DNA of 64,000 nt from Leishmania donovani (GCF_000227135.1 NC_018258.1:357391-421390); one strand, 5' to 3'; counted from the stretch's first letter, positions 1 through 10,879 are shown. The notes: a model not told the origin generated them from the sequence alone. Program-made: numbers and translations.

Positions 1-1720
1 AAAGAAACACTGCCGGAAGAGCGATAGCGCATGCCTCCTCCAAGCAAAGGGCGACGCACGTACGCTCATCGCTGAGGTGGAGGTCTGCATTGATGTACCG
101 CCGTTTCTTGATGAGCCTCTCCTCGCACTTCTTCGTAAGAGCCTCCCGCTTCTCAGCACCAGCGCTGCCCTCCGATATCGGGGGGTTCCGGTGTGAGCCG
201 GGCGCTGCGCCACCGCCGTCCCCTGGCACATGCACCGCAGCACTGCCCCTCTGCCAGTGGGCATCTGCAGCTGCCCCGGGCAGGTGAAGCTCCTCATGCT
301 CCGCCATGGTAGCATAGTGCGCAAAAGTGCTCTTTCCGGGCACAAACTCCGGCAGCGACTTCTTCAGCATGTACAGGCTGCACCCGGGTAAGATCACAAG
401 GTCACTAGCGAAGTTCCACTTCGTGTAGTGGTAACTCATGCGCTCTGCGGGGGAGCGCAGCTGCGCCTGCGAATGACGGCTCACGTTCTCCTGAACATTC
501 AGCCGAACATTGCGAGCCAGGATCAGCGGAATCAGCGCAGACTCCGTAGGCGACCACGGGTAGCCGGAGGCGTACAGGTGGCGGTGCTGATCGTTGCCAA
601 AGGAGAGAATCTTCTGGCTACTCATGTGGGAGCTGGCGCCCATCGAGCTCAGACACTCGCGGTCGAAGTTCGACGGCTTCGGCAGGCTCGCCATGATCAG
701 CCGGCTCAGGTACTCGTTCGGGTACTCCCCCGCGAGGCCCAAGACCAGCCGGCTCACCATGTCCAGGTGCTCCACAATGTTGGCGTGAACGCGATTCACC
801 TTCCTCTGATCCGTCAGGCGACTGTAGCTCCGCAGCAAAAGACCACAGTAGTCGGCAAGAAAGACAAGACAGTAGTAGCGGCAGTTCGCCTCCAGCAGCT
901 GAAGAGTGAAAAGCAGCGACGCTGTGCGATCGATCGTGCGCCACTTCTGCTTCCCTTTATTGGAGCTGTGCGAGTCAGGGTTCAGCTCCGCAGAGAGCTC
1001 CGCGACACCCGAGCAGATCTTCAGGTTGCGCACCTTCGCGTAGTCGATAAAGCCGCCACCGTCGCCGAGCTTGGCCTCCTTCCACAGCGTCAGGCAGTGC
1101 AGCAGCATCTGAGTGTGGGTGATGGTGAAGATGCAGTAGCGCGCGGCGAGCCCGGTGACCTTCTCCATATGTGCTGTGGAGGGGATCAGCTGTAGGTACG
1201 TGTGCCCAATATCAGCGAGCAACCGATAGTAGTCCATGACATCAGTCAGGCCCCCGTCAAGCGGCAGGAAGACGTCAACTACCTTGGTGTCGTGCACGGA
1301 CTGTGCACCGTTCGTCCTTGCGTCCGCCTGCTCCGCAGAGTCGCCGCCATCGCCCCTGTCACCGCTGCCCGGCAGCTCGTCTGCCTTGTCCGGCACACTA
1401 CCCCCAAGCACGGTCTGCGGCTGCACATCGTTGCACGGGCCCAGCGGGCCGTCAGCGGCCGGGCCTGCGTCGACATCCTCCTGCACACCGTCCTTCGGCA
1501 GCGACGCGCCGCCGCCCTCGAAACCAGCGCTGCGCTCCTTCTGCAGCACCGCCTTTGTGAACGTGTCCCAGAAGTGCCGCCCGGGGTGCCGTGTCAGCGC
1601 CTGCACAAAGTACACCTCCGACACGGTGAAGCGGCCTTCTTGCGCGGCCTTCACGCCGCGGTAAAACACCTCCGGGTGCCCTTCGCCCTCCAAGGGCACC
1701 GAGGACTGCCTGTTGCCCAT
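1..1720 (-). CDS. Unrecognised large protein with N-myristoylation-type start, partial (C-terminus beyond left edge)
   Basis: The frame is open from an ATG at 1718-1720 to the left edge (573 codons) with no stop, so the 3' end is missing. The protein begins MGNRQSS. Gly at position 2 with Ser at positions 6 and 7 fits the N-myristoyltransferase consensus, so I infer membrane attachment. Residues about 1-60 are compact and include a stretch like KAAQEGRFTVSEVYFVQALT. Residues about 75-145 form a low-complexity Gly/Asp/Ala linker. From about 150 a mostly helical, Leu/Tyr/Cys-rich region follows (for example THTQMLLHCLTLWKEAKLGD). No catalytic motif is recognisable and I do not assign a family. 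A decayed copy of residues from about 190 onward lies at 3430-4530, which confirms that this frame is the coding one. Confidence 0.8.
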   Translation of the reverse strand, partial: MGNRQSSVPLEGEGHPEVFYRGVKAAQEGRFTVSEVYFVQALTRHPGRHFWDTFTKAVLQKERSAGFEGGGASLPKDGVQEDVDAGPAADGPLGPCNDVQPQTVLGGSVPDKADELPGSGDRGDGGDSAEQADARTNGAQSVHDTKVVDVFLPLDGGLTDVMDYYRLLADIGHTYLQLIPSTAHMEKVTGLAARYCIFTITHTQMLLHCLTLWKEAKLGDGGGFIDYAKVRNLKICSGVAELSAELNPDSHSSNKGKQKWRTIDRTASLLFTLQLLEANCRYYCLVFLADYCGLLLRSYSRLTDQRKVNRVHANIVEHLDMVSRLVLGLAGEYPNEYLSRLIMASLPKPSNFDRECLSSMGASSHMSSQKILSFGNDQHRHLYASGYPWSPTESALIPLILARNVRLNVQENVSRHSQAQLRSPAERMSYHYTKWNFASDLVILPGCSLYMLKKSLPEFVPGKSTFAHYATMAEHEELHLPGAAADAHWQRGSAAVHVPGDGGGAAPGSHRNPPISEGSAGAEKREALTKKCEERLIKKRRYINADLHLSDERTCVALCLEEACAIALPAVFL

Positions 1721-3429
1721 TCCAGCGCAGACACCTTGGGCAGAGCGGCAGGCAAGAGCCGATGCGTACAGGAGAGCGGAGAGCAGAGTGGCCGGCGATG
1801 ACGCGCCTCAACTGTGCGGCCGGGGGAGGCGGAGGCGGGAGCCGCAGTGCGGCGGCCAGCAGAGGAAGAGCGAGGAAGGCTCGTGGGAGCAAAGCGGGAA
1901 ACGAGAGGCACACGGGCGCTGTTATTTCAGCTGCTCTCAAGCACAAGGCAGGGGAGGACGGGGGCGCAACGAGAGGCGTGGGGTAGAGCAGGATGGAGGC
2001 ATGAAGCACATGCTTCACGGAGGGAGGGCAGCACCAGAAGCCGCCGTCACAGCAGTGCCGTAGCAATACAGGCATTAAGCGCCACACCACCGCGCATCCG
2101 AATTCGGCGCCCGCCCGTGTGAGTGTGACGCGCGCGCGCAACTGCCGCCAGCAGGCTCACGTGCAGCAGCATACAATGCGGTGGCGCTGGTGTTCTGCCT
2201 ACGGGCTGTTTATGTCCGTCGGGTGCGCCCCCCACAGATCGTCACGGGTCATGCGGGCTGCTGAGTGCGACTACCCTCGAGGAAAGCGGGATGCTGATTG
2301 TACTTCGTCACGCACGCAAGGGAGCAAAGAAGGGGGAGAAGCAAAGGCGCAGCTCGATTCCCGCACAGGCTCCCCCTCTTCCGCCCTCGAAGCCAACGGC
2401 GTCGTGCGGGTGGAAAGAGTCTCCTCAATCAGTGTGGCCGGAGGCGAGCCCGTGCAAGGTGAGGCAGGCATGGCACGGTCCGCAAAAGGGGAGCACACCG
2501 ATACGACATCACGCAGCCAAAGCCACCGGCACACCACACGCCGTGGCCGCTTCGCAGCACAGTGTAATGCTGCAGAGGTAGTAGGCAGAGGCTCCCAGGT
2601 CACGGTGCCCGACCGCAGGCGAGCAGCCAAGCATAGCAGTCGGCAGGCTTTTCCGTGTGCGCGCGGGAGGTCCAAGAGCAAAAGGCACGGGGGCATCGCG
2701 CAGTGCGTGGGAGCAGGGGCCACCGGGGAGAGCGGCGGCATGCACGGCTCCAGCGCGTCGCCCCGCCGTCGAGCACACGCTCATGCGCGTGCGCCGGCCC
2801 GGACGATCCAGCCTGAGATGGAGGGAAGCAAAGGGCGCGAGAGAGCAGCGCACGCACGAGCAGAGGGGAAGAAGAGGGGACAGCAACGCGAGGGGCGCGA
2901 AGCGGATGAAGCGCACGCAAAGTCGCGCCCACCAAGGCGGCACGAGCCCCTCGGTGGGCAGGCAGAAGATGAGAGCAAAAAGGGCCTGACGCAGCTGTCT
3001 CTCCCCTTCCGCTGTTGCGCTTGGCACCCCTCAGCCGCTGCGCCGCGTGCAGGGTGTGCGGGAAAGTGCAGCGAGAAGAGAACACCACAAGGGCGATGCA
3101 GCGAAAAGCCGACACGACAAGCGTGCGCGCCAGTGCCCAGGCCGACGGCGACGCTGAGCGGCAACGCAAGAGGGAGCTGCCGTCGGACAGCATGCGCATC
3201 ACGGCGAGGAGACGCGCGCAGAGGGATTAGCGGCAAAACTGAGGTCGGCGGCCGCCCGCCCAAAAGAAACCGAGCGGGTCTCCCTTGCCGCGAGCGGCCA
3301 CCAGAGGCTCCGCTCGAGTGCGCTGCGTGGCATGACCACTTCGGCCGACTCCGCGCCGCGCAGCGTCTCCGCCACATTCGCCAGCGCCTGCATGCAGAGC
3401 GGAATCGCCCGCCAGTGATCCTGTGAACG
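1721..3429. other. Intergenic region between the left-edge gene and its decayed copy
   Basis: No gene is supported. A 435-codon open frame on the plus strand (2119-3426) is rich in Arg, Ser, Ala and Gly, has no domain, and looks like a by-product of high GC. Minus-strand frames here are equally low in complexity. The region should contain the 5' flank of the left-edge gene: the coding strand is pyrimidine-rich just upstream of 1720 (plus-strand purine runs at about 1800-1990), consistent with trans-splicing signals. Confidence 0.5.
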
Positions 3430-4530
3430 GGCGCAGCACAGCCAGCCACCGTGGCGTCGCCTAGGCGCAGCAGCACAAGCGTGTGCTCGTCGCTCAGGTC
3501 GAGGTCTGTGCTCGTGGCGCCACCTCCGCTGAGCGCCTTCTCTCTGCACCTCTCCGCAAACGCCGTGCGCGGCGCAGGCGTCGTGGCCTTTACAGCATCA
3601 TCGGCCTGCCCCAGGTGGGCATTGCTAGCCACTCCGTCGGCTCGGGGGCCCAGCACGGCCGCCCTGGTGCCGTCCACGCCCGAGTGCACAGGCGACGCCG
3701 CAACGCGGCCCCCGTAGGCAGCGCGTGCCGTCATCTCCGCCCCGTGTGCCTTTGCGCCCCTCCCCGGGCACACGCTCCCGGGAGGGAGAGGGGGTGGGGC
3801 AACCTCTCGGCCGTGCACGGGCTGTATCCACGGACACCACGGAACAGGGACACTCATTCCCAGCAGATGCAGCGGCCGCGCGTGCGCTGTGCAGGCGACA
3901 AGAGCTGCGCACCGGCACCGCCTGGCCCGCACACGTGTCGATGGCGGTCGCTGCTGAGACACGCCCACCGGCGCGTACTCGAGTTCGAGCACCGTTTCTC
4001 AGCGGGGAGTGACCCTTCCAGCGCATCCGAGGTCAGCGGCGGCATGTGCGCGGCAACGAGCTTGCCGACACGCTCCTGTGGATAGCCGCTGCCAGCATTC
4101 CGCAGGAGCCCGGGCATGGCATCCCAGTGCCCTCCGCACACGGACACGCACGACCTTCTGCATGTGGGGTGCCGTCACGGCGGCGTGCGTGCCCGTGTGA
4201 GGGGACTGCAGTAGCCGATCAGAGAAGACTGCTCGCAGTAGCAACAGCTTACCTCCACGAGCGCCAGCGTCGACAACATAGACGCCGTGCACGACATGCG
4301 CCGCCACTCCCGCTTGCTGACTCGTGCGCTGCCTCTGCCTGTCCCTGCAGCATCGTGCGCCGGCACAGCAGCCGCAGCGATCCTCACACCTCGAGTCCTG
4401 CGGTGGCCGACAAAGCCGCCGCCATCACCGAGGCTCTCCTCCCTCCACAGCGTCGGGCAGCGCAGCAGAATCCGAGTGCGGCTGGTGGGGAAGAGCCAGT
4501 CGCGCGCGGCTGCAGACACGCCAGCGTATT
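3430..4530 (-). pseudogene. Decayed, 5'-truncated copy of the left-edge N-myristoylated-type protein gene
   Basis: Five blocks align collinearly with the gene at 1-1720. Plus-strand 4411-4520 matches 1061-1170, about 4236-4330 matches about 870-960, about 4080-4140 matches about 705-770, about 3712-3773 matches about 290-350, and about 3450-3540 matches about 30-120. Protein traces on the minus strand include RILLRCPTLWREESLGDGGG against QMLLHCLTLWKEAKLGDGGG, and DLDLSDEHTLVLLRLGDA against NADLHLSDERTCVALCLEEA. The reading frame is broken by an in-frame TGA (complement of 4175-4177) and by at least one frame change near 3990-4000. The first ~190 codons, including the myristoylation start, are absent. 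It is best read as a degenerate tandem duplicate. The left part may extend to about 3200, where the living gene leaves the window and cannot be compared. Confidence 0.82.
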
Positions 4531-7377
4531 ATCAATCACCATAGTGCGGTGAATCATTCAAGGTACTCCCCACGGATTGCTCACGATACAAGAGGGGGCA
4601 GTGAAAGTGGAGTATCACAGAGTCATTAGCGCCCTGGGAGCGACCGGTTCGTAGCCTGGTTCTGCGGAGTATGTACCCTAGAAAAAAGAAGTTGGGTCGT
4701 GAGCCGTGCGGTTTCGATGTGCGGCAGAGTGGAATGAAGCCTTCCGAAGGATTGCCATGCTTAAGGTGTTCCGAACCTCAGCAGCCTCACGTGCCTCCTC
4801 GGCAGTAGCGGTTTCGCTCTTGAGGAAGCGTGTATGCTGCTCTTTTTCTATCTGCTCCTCGTGTCTTTCTCTCTTCGCAGTGAGCAAGGGGGCGTTCCAG
4901 GGAGAAGTTCGAGGATGAGTAGCAGGGCCTGCACAAAGAACGGCTGTGACTTGATGAAAGCAGGTCACTTCTGCGCCTCTACCACGCGGTAGAAGAAGCT
5001 GGGATGACGCACACTCGTCTTCGGTGCATCATGGCGGGTGGCGCCCCCGATGCCGCAGAAGATGCAGAGAGCGAGAAGGAAAGAAAGCTGAAGGAAGCGG
5101 GACTCTTCCGGAAAGGTTGCGTAGCGAAACAGTAGATGGAACCGTTGTCGGAGTAATGAGCCGTGGCGTCGTTTGATGTTTCAAAGATGCACAGTGATGT
5201 GATGCAGGGCTGTTTTCTTCTATTTTGTTTTTGGAGGAAGTGGGAGTGGAAGCAATTCGGGATCTCTTAGCGAGTGTCGCGGAGCTGCGTAGCCTCTGTG
5301 GTGGCCGGTGTGCCCAGTGATGCTACGAGGCCATTGCTTCGCAGTGACGTATATATAGAGCAACGGCGACAGCATAAACAGTGCACCAGGGGCAAACCAT
5401 ATGCATAAAAGGCATATGCATACATATATGTGTGTATAGGTGTGTAAATCACCATCGATGACGGAGACGGAGCGTTATGCGAGTAAGAGAGTAACAACAG
5501 GAAGACTGTGAAGACTGGCTGCTCGACTCTTACGAGAGAATCGAGTTCATCGCGCGTTTGTGGGGAGCCCGAGTTTCGCGTGTTTGTCGTCCCCCTTCTG
5601 CAGACGGATACGAAGCGCGCTAAGGCAAAGGACGCTCTCCGCATATACGTCGAGCATGAGAGAAAGGAGAAAAGGGGACGAAAACTCCGAGCGAGACCGT
5701 CACGAAGCGCGCACCACCACCACCATCACCACCAACCAGGAAACTCAATGGAACAGCGGAGAAACCCCCTGCACAAGTAGGGAGGATCACCAACCCGGCA
5801 TCACGATAGTCGTACCTAGGCGTGCGGCCTGTCCGTCTTCTTCGGATAGCCCGTATTCTGATCGCGCTGTCTATTTTTCCTCATCGTAGCGCGCCTGCGT
5901 CACGTGTGTGCGTCCGTGAAGACGATCTCTTTTTCCTTCGTCGTTGTTTTTCGAGGGCGTACTTCCGAGCATGCGGGCGTGTATGGAAATGGTCTGAAGA
6001 CAAAGGCGGGTTGGTAAGGGAAGAAGAGAGGGAGGAAAGGGGTGGCATGTACACCGCTCATGAGGCCGAATGGTTGTTGCAGACGCGCGGAAAAGAAACG
6101 GAAAAGACGGAGCCCGGTTTGCGCTTAGAGTGGCAAAACTGAGGAAACGATGAAGAAGACTGAAAAAAAAAGTTATCAAAAAACCCCGTGAAGCGATGGA
6201 AAGAAAAGCGAGAGGAGGAACGCGACGGAAATCCGCTGCGAGTGAAGCGGATCGGCAGTGACCACAGCAACGGCCCTGTACGTGGAAGAGAGCCGAAAGC
6301 AGAGGATTGGGTAGCTCGGTAGCGTACCCGAGTCGCACACACCCGCATGCCACTTCCCGATAGCTCGACGTGAAGGGGCAACAGGGAAAAATAGAAGAGC
6401 GCCACCAAAGAGGGCACCGAATGATAGAGTGCCACACACTGTGTTGGCTCAGGCAGAGACGGCGATCGCGCACATGACAGCGATACGCCTCTGGCGAGCC
6501 TGCAGGAGGGGCACAGAACGTCCGCAGTGTGCGTTGCGTGAAGGTATCAGATGTGCAACACACTTTCTTTCAGGACTTGCTCCTTCGGCGCAGGCGAACC
6601 CGCCTACAGCAAGAGCTCTGCACGGAGGTTTACCGCTACAAGAGTGCGTCACGGGCAATGAAGAGAGCGTGAAGGTGCTGGCTGAAAGGCTGTGAGCGAG
6701 AGAAGCTTTAGGGAGATGGAGCCAACGTCTGAGAGAGAGATACTCACACGTGCGTCCTCAGCTGTGCCTTCACTTCAACTGTTTCTTTCATTGCGTTTTA
6801 GTGCCATCAATCCGTGCTGCGTGCTTGTGTATTGTCAAGGTGAGGGCGGGGGTAAGGCTGGACACACGAGCACACGTTAAGAGTAAAGACACAGACACCC
6901 AGTCACAGGTGAGAGAGAAGAGCACCCGTCACAGAGACAAGCGTCAGGCATGCGAGCATTTTCGTTTTCAGCGTATTCTTTACATCCTGCATGGCATGGC
7001 ACTCGCCCCGCCAACGTCGGCAAATGTCTTCTCTCTCTTCTCGTTTTTTATCCTGTTTCGTGCGCATGCTGCGTCGCTTTCGTGCTCTCGAGCGGGTAAT
7101 GAGGCGGAGGCATCGTCGAGGCGACTCAAGTCTAATTTCACCACCCCTCCTCACCCCTTCGGATGCTGAAGGGAGGACAGGGTGAGGACGGGGTGGCACA
7201 AGCGCGAAAAAAGAAAAGAACAAGAAGGGAGAGCGCAGACCTTCACGGAAGAGCTCCTCTCTTCGAAGAAATGAAAGAAAAAGGCGAAGCACAGTGGAGA
7301 AAGTACAAGTCACAAGACACAAAACACACAGACACACACACACACATGCGGGCAAACGCGCGCACAGCATCTCTTCA
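4531..7377. other. Intergenic region
   Basis: No coding region is supported. The sequence becomes more AT-rich and purine-skewed on the plus strand after about 5050. It contains ATGCAT/ATAT-type simple sequence at 5395-5440, a (CAC/CAT)n stretch near 5710-5735, and a CA/GA-rich tract at 7310-7350. The short frames are pyrimidine-tract translations rich in Ser, Phe, Leu and Arg. It most likely represents the 3'UTR and intergenic spacer of the gene at 7378-7617 plus the flank of the pseudogene. Confidence 0.5.
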
Positions 7378-7617
7378 CTAAATGGGTTCCGCGGCGCTCT
7401 TGCCGTTGCCGGGGTCGCTCTCCACCGCCGTCATCACCACGGACCCGGGCAGGTGCAGCTCATCAGGGCGCTTGTACGCAACGTACAGTGCCGCAATCAC
7501 GCCAACCACCGTGATGCCGAGGCACACCCACACAAGCGGGAACTCCTCCTTGGACTTTGCCGCCGCCACCGACAGGCACGCGGCCAGGGCGACAATCAGC
7601 AGCTGCATCGCGGACAT
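7378..7617 (-). CDS. Small conserved-type single-pass membrane protein (79 aa)
   Basis: A short but well-formed frame with an ATG start and a TAG stop. Residues 1-20 (MSAMQLLIVALAACLSVAAA) have the form of a signal peptide with a hydrophobic core and an Ala-x-Ala end. Residues about 27-47 (FPLVWVCLGITVVGVIAALY) form one transmembrane helix, followed by a positive stop-transfer segment (YKRPDELHLPG) and a short polar tail. The predicted topology is a very short lumenal/extracellular N-terminus and a cytosolic tail. Its amino-acid composition is unlike the Arg/Ser-rich chance frames around it. The coding strand upstream has a pyrimidine-rich run ending in CAG (complement of about 7667-7690), suitable as a splice acceptor. 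No function can be named. Confidence 0.72.
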   Translation of the reverse strand: MSAMQLLIVALAACLSVAAAKSKEEFPLVWVCLGITVVGVIAALYVAYKRPDELHLPGSVVMTAVESDPGNGKSAAEPI

Positions 7618-8197
7618 GGCTTCGCTGAAGAGGCGTATGACAAATGAGACAATGAGGGGCTGGAGAGCAACACAAGGAGTACGATGCTAGCGAGTGTGAA
7701 ATCCTTGGCGTGTAAAACACAAAACAAAACGCGGCGAGGGAGGGAGGAAGCGCAGCTGAATCTGCGAGAAGCGGAAACACACCGCCACCACCCACCACCA
7801 ATAGAAAGGCATGATGCATGTGCAAAGGAGAAGAGGGCAAGCAACAGAGCAGCGACGTTGTCGTTTTTTTTTTTTCGAGGAGAGGGTAGATAACATAAAG
7901 GTGCCATCGACAGTCCTTCAAAGACACCTCCAGAGCCCCCCTCCCCTTGCGATTGGCTGAGAGAAGAGAAGAGCTCGGCGTTCATGTGAGTGGAAAGGCT
8001 AGCCGACGAGACAGTAGGTGCCGTGTGCATGTCGTTCATGTGGCTTTGAGCTTCAAAAGGGGCATTTGGTTCAATAGACATTAGCAGCTTAGTCGTGTGC
8101 AGAGAGCACGTTGTCCGGCATCGCCCTACAACGAGCTCCGCGCGAGCATCCAATCGAGGCTGGCACAGATATGCAGACGTTCGCAATGCACCGCCTT
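7618..8197. other. Intergenic region
   Basis: Holds the 5' flank of the small membrane-protein gene and the 3'UTR of the next gene. It includes a T11 run at 7865-7875 and a purine-rich plus strand. Several frames cross it on both strands, but they are Ser/Leu/Cys-rich and have no recognisable domain. Confidence 0.5.
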
Positions 8198-10879
8198 TTA
8201 CCGCACAGCTGCATCCTCGCACGGGTCTGGCGGTCTCCTGCCGAGCCGCAGCTTCAGTACATGAGCGGAGCGAAAAAGCCGTACTGCAAGGTCCGCCTTT
8301 CTGACAGAGGTTCCGTTCACGTGCGTCACGTAAGGGTACTGCTGGAGCAAGTCGGCAGCCGATTTTCTCGACAGCGGTGCCCTTTCCGTCTTTTCCCCCT
8401 CTTCCCGTGTGCATGTAAGCTGGAAACAAATCACAGCTGCATGGCTGCTGGCGTCGTGAGAGCCGCGGAAGCAAACCTTGAAGTTGGATGCGTTCGTGCG
8501 AGCCCGCAGTGCTTGAAATGGCCACTTGGCCCTGTTGCTCTTGCGTTCAAACACAACGACCACAAACGAATGCGGATCTCCGGCGGTTCGCCTCCAGTGC
8601 GGGAGAGATGTCTTCGACCCCTCAGCAGTGAAGCATCGCCTGCCAGGTGGACCGCGGCTGCACGGAAGCTCGCCGAGGTTAGCAGATGAAGACCTCACAC
8701 CGCCGCGACGGGTGGCTCTCATTGGGGTGCCTTGCATGGTTGAATCCGGTGGCTGATCGTGGCGCGTCGCCGACACAATGGCCTTGAGGAATTCGCCGTC
8801 TGCGTCGGAAAGTGACGATGGTCCGTCTGAGGTTGCTCTTGCTTGTGCTACGTTCTGTCGAGGACTCCTGCCACACATGTGATCTGGCATCTCGCTCATC
8901 GCCTCTATGCCGTTTTCTGCGGCCCCTTGCCCTTTGCCGGCACTTTTTGCCGACGACGTGTAAAATGCAGCGGTGGCCGGCTGTTGCGACAGTGGCGTCG
9001 TAGATTCGTCGAGAGCCTTCGAGAAAGCACTGAATAGCTCCTGGACCGTTGAGTATCGTCGGGTCTCGCGTCTGACACTCATGTCGGCATCGGTGGCCTC
9101 ATGGGCGGCGGTCGCCCGCTCTGGCGGTTCCGGAGTCGCGGACCGTTTACAGTGACGCACCCGCGCATGACGCAAGAAGCGGCGGTGGTGTGGGGTAAGG
9201 GCCAGCCGCGTGTGTAGCCGGATGTCGAGGAAGCGGAAGACAGCTGCAATGCACTTGGCGTTTTCTGCATCCTGCGCATCCGCCTGCTCGGAGCCACTGC
9301 TACCCGGGAAACCGGCGCTGTCCACTTCCTTTGATTTTGGTTGCCCGCGCTGCGAATGCCTGGTGCTGCTGCGCACGCGGTGAAGCATTCCTTCAAAGTT
9401 CAATAGGTATGCAACGAGATACCGAAGCCGCACCATCTCACTCAAGAGCAGCCACAGCTTGTCTCGTGTGGACAGCGGCACCGGCGCCGAGCTCACCTTT
9501 GCGCTCCTGTCCCCGTCCCGCAGTGAAACGCGGAAAGGCGATCCGGAGACGTTCGAACGCGGCCGATCACTGAGCGCCGCTGCAACGTCGGCGCGACCCG
9601 TGACGAAGCGGAAGAGATGCGTCGACCGAAGTGACTCACATTCCACTCGCTGCTGGCGAGAGTTCGAGTACGTTGAGGGCGGCACGCGCACAAAGTACAG
9701 GAGCTCATCAAAGCTGAACAAGTCGTCTCGCACCTCACGGAGGGACAACGAAAGCGGTGAAGGCACGCCTGGCTCTTGGTCAAGCAGAATGCGGCGATCA
9801 GCCGCGGCCTCCCTGGAGGCTCCCTCCATCTCCTTCTTCACCGCAAGAGACTCTAGCTTCCGGAGAACACCGCGGTGGCAGTTCTGCGCGGCGGCCCACA
9901 GGCGCTGGCGAAGCTCCTTCTGAACCGCGGGCTGCCGCAGCACAGTGACGAGGAAGTTTGCCGCCTGCGCGCGGTCCCACTGGAGACTTGTCACGTCGTC
10001 CACACGCAGTAGCGGGCTGTCTTTGAAGACAAAGGCGGCAGTGGGGCAAGGTAATTTGGCATCGGGGTAGACGTGTGGCCCGCCGTACCAAGCGTGAAGG
10101 ATGGCGTGCTCGGCGATTGCAGAGACCAGCGTGTGCGGTATCGTCGCGAGCAGAAACGGAAGCGAGCCCCCAATGACGAATGAAGTAGACGGCGGCTGTG
10201 CTGTACTTGTCGAAGGGTCCAAGGCACACCACATCTCCCCTGGCCCCAAGCGGTCGCTGGCCAATCGATTGGCAGCACGCCACAGACGCTGGTGGTCCAT
10301 GATGCGGCGCTCTATTGCCCTCGTCATCTGCGACACCGTCGGCCAAGGTGTCACCGCCGCTGCCGGGGCACCAGCAGCAGAAGCAGCAGAAGTCGCAGGT
10401 GAAGACAATGCCTGCGTAGGACCGGCATCAGCCGACACTGCAGAAGCGGGCGCAGGCGCTGAGGGTGGCGCGTCGGCCTCACGTGCGCAACTCGCCGACT
10501 GTCGTACAGCAGGTTCGAGAATGCAGTTCTCATCAAGGGAGTCATAGTCAGCGCTGCAAATCCCACGGAGGTCAAAGATGTCTTCGGGCTTCGTCTGAGA
10601 GAAGCCGCGTGCATGTGAAACAACGTTTGCGTACGAAAACGGTTGCACATGAAGCGCCCCTAGGAGCTGCTTGCGCGCCTCTCTGTACTGCTCCTCTACT
10701 GCAGCTAGCTCGCTTTCCGCGCTGTCCCCGCGCTCGACTGGCTGCGCCTTGAACGCTGGTGAGCCCCTGTGTGGGTGCGCAGGAGCGGTATCCGCAGGGG
10801 CAACACCCATGCGTGCCAGATACTCCGACACCCACGGACGCAGCGAGGCGGTACAGAAGTGCACCTTACTCGGTCGCAT
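8198..10879 (-). CDS. Divergent member of PDZ-like cluster, 893 aa, function unknown
   Basis: The start is the ATG at 10877-10879. The frame stays open to 11008 but only with a GTG start, so I use the ATG. The N-terminus (MRPSKVHFCTASLRPWVSEY) is basic and hydrophobic, compatible with a mitochondrial presequence. The middle (about residues 170-430) is a helical region of its own type with conserved-looking blocks such as DELLYFVRVPPSTYS and FFLLA-type helices. Residues about 540-740 are Ser/Arg-rich linker. The last ~125 residues form the module shared with the three upstream neighbours: a beta-type start (SFVVVVFERKSNRAKWPFQA), then HVNGTSVRKADLAVRLFRSA and HVLKLRLGRRPP at the end. Here Trp-Pro-Phe replaces the family Trp-Gly-Leu. 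It is the most divergent of the four and is linked to them by position and this module. I infer a shared complex; biochemical function is unknown. Confidence 0.78.
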   Translation of the reverse strand: MRPSKVHFCTASLRPWVSEYLARMGVAPADTAPAHPHRGSPAFKAQPVERGDSAESELAAVEEQYREARKQLLGALHVQPFSYANVVSHARGFSQTKPEDIFDLRGICSADYDSLDENCILEPAVRQSASCAREADAPPSAPAPASAVSADAGPTQALSSPATSAASAAGAPAAAVTPWPTVSQMTRAIERRIMDHQRLWRAANRLASDRLGPGEMWCALDPSTSTAQPPSTSFVIGGSLPFLLATIPHTLVSAIAEHAILHAWYGGPHVYPDAKLPCPTAAFVFKDSPLLRVDDVTSLQWDRAQAANFLVTVLRQPAVQKELRQRLWAAAQNCHRGVLRKLESLAVKKEMEGASREAAADRRILLDQEPGVPSPLSLSLREVRDDLFSFDELLYFVRVPPSTYSNSRQQRVECESLRSTHLFRFVTGRADVAAALSDRPRSNVSGSPFRVSLRDGDRSAKVSSAPVPLSTRDKLWLLLSEMVRLRYLVAYLLNFEGMLHRVRSSTRHSQRGQPKSKEVDSAGFPGSSGSEQADAQDAENAKCIAAVFRFLDIRLHTRLALTPHHRRFLRHARVRHCKRSATPEPPERATAAHEATDADMSVRRETRRYSTVQELFSAFSKALDESTTPLSQQPATAAFYTSSAKSAGKGQGAAENGIEAMSEMPDHMCGRSPRQNVAQARATSDGPSSLSDADGEFLKAIVSATRHDQPPDSTMQGTPMRATRRGGVRSSSANLGELPCSRGPPGRRCFTAEGSKTSLPHWRRTAGDPHSFVVVVFERKSNRAKWPFQALRARTNASNFKVCFRGSHDASSHAAVICFQLTCTREEGEKTERAPLSRKSAADLLQQYPYVTHVNGTSVRKADLAVRLFRSAHVLKLRLGRRPPDPCEDAAVR

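Noticed and set aside
428..1195. 255-codon plus-strand frame
   Set aside because: Antisense to the left-edge gene, low-complexity Arg/Val/Gln-rich, no domain. The same antisense pattern recurs opposite the pseudogene, as expected for a shadow.
2119..3426. 435-codon plus-strand frame
   Set aside because: Arg/Ser/Ala/Gly-rich with no repeats or domain. Stops are rare here because of high GC. On the opposite strand from every supported gene.
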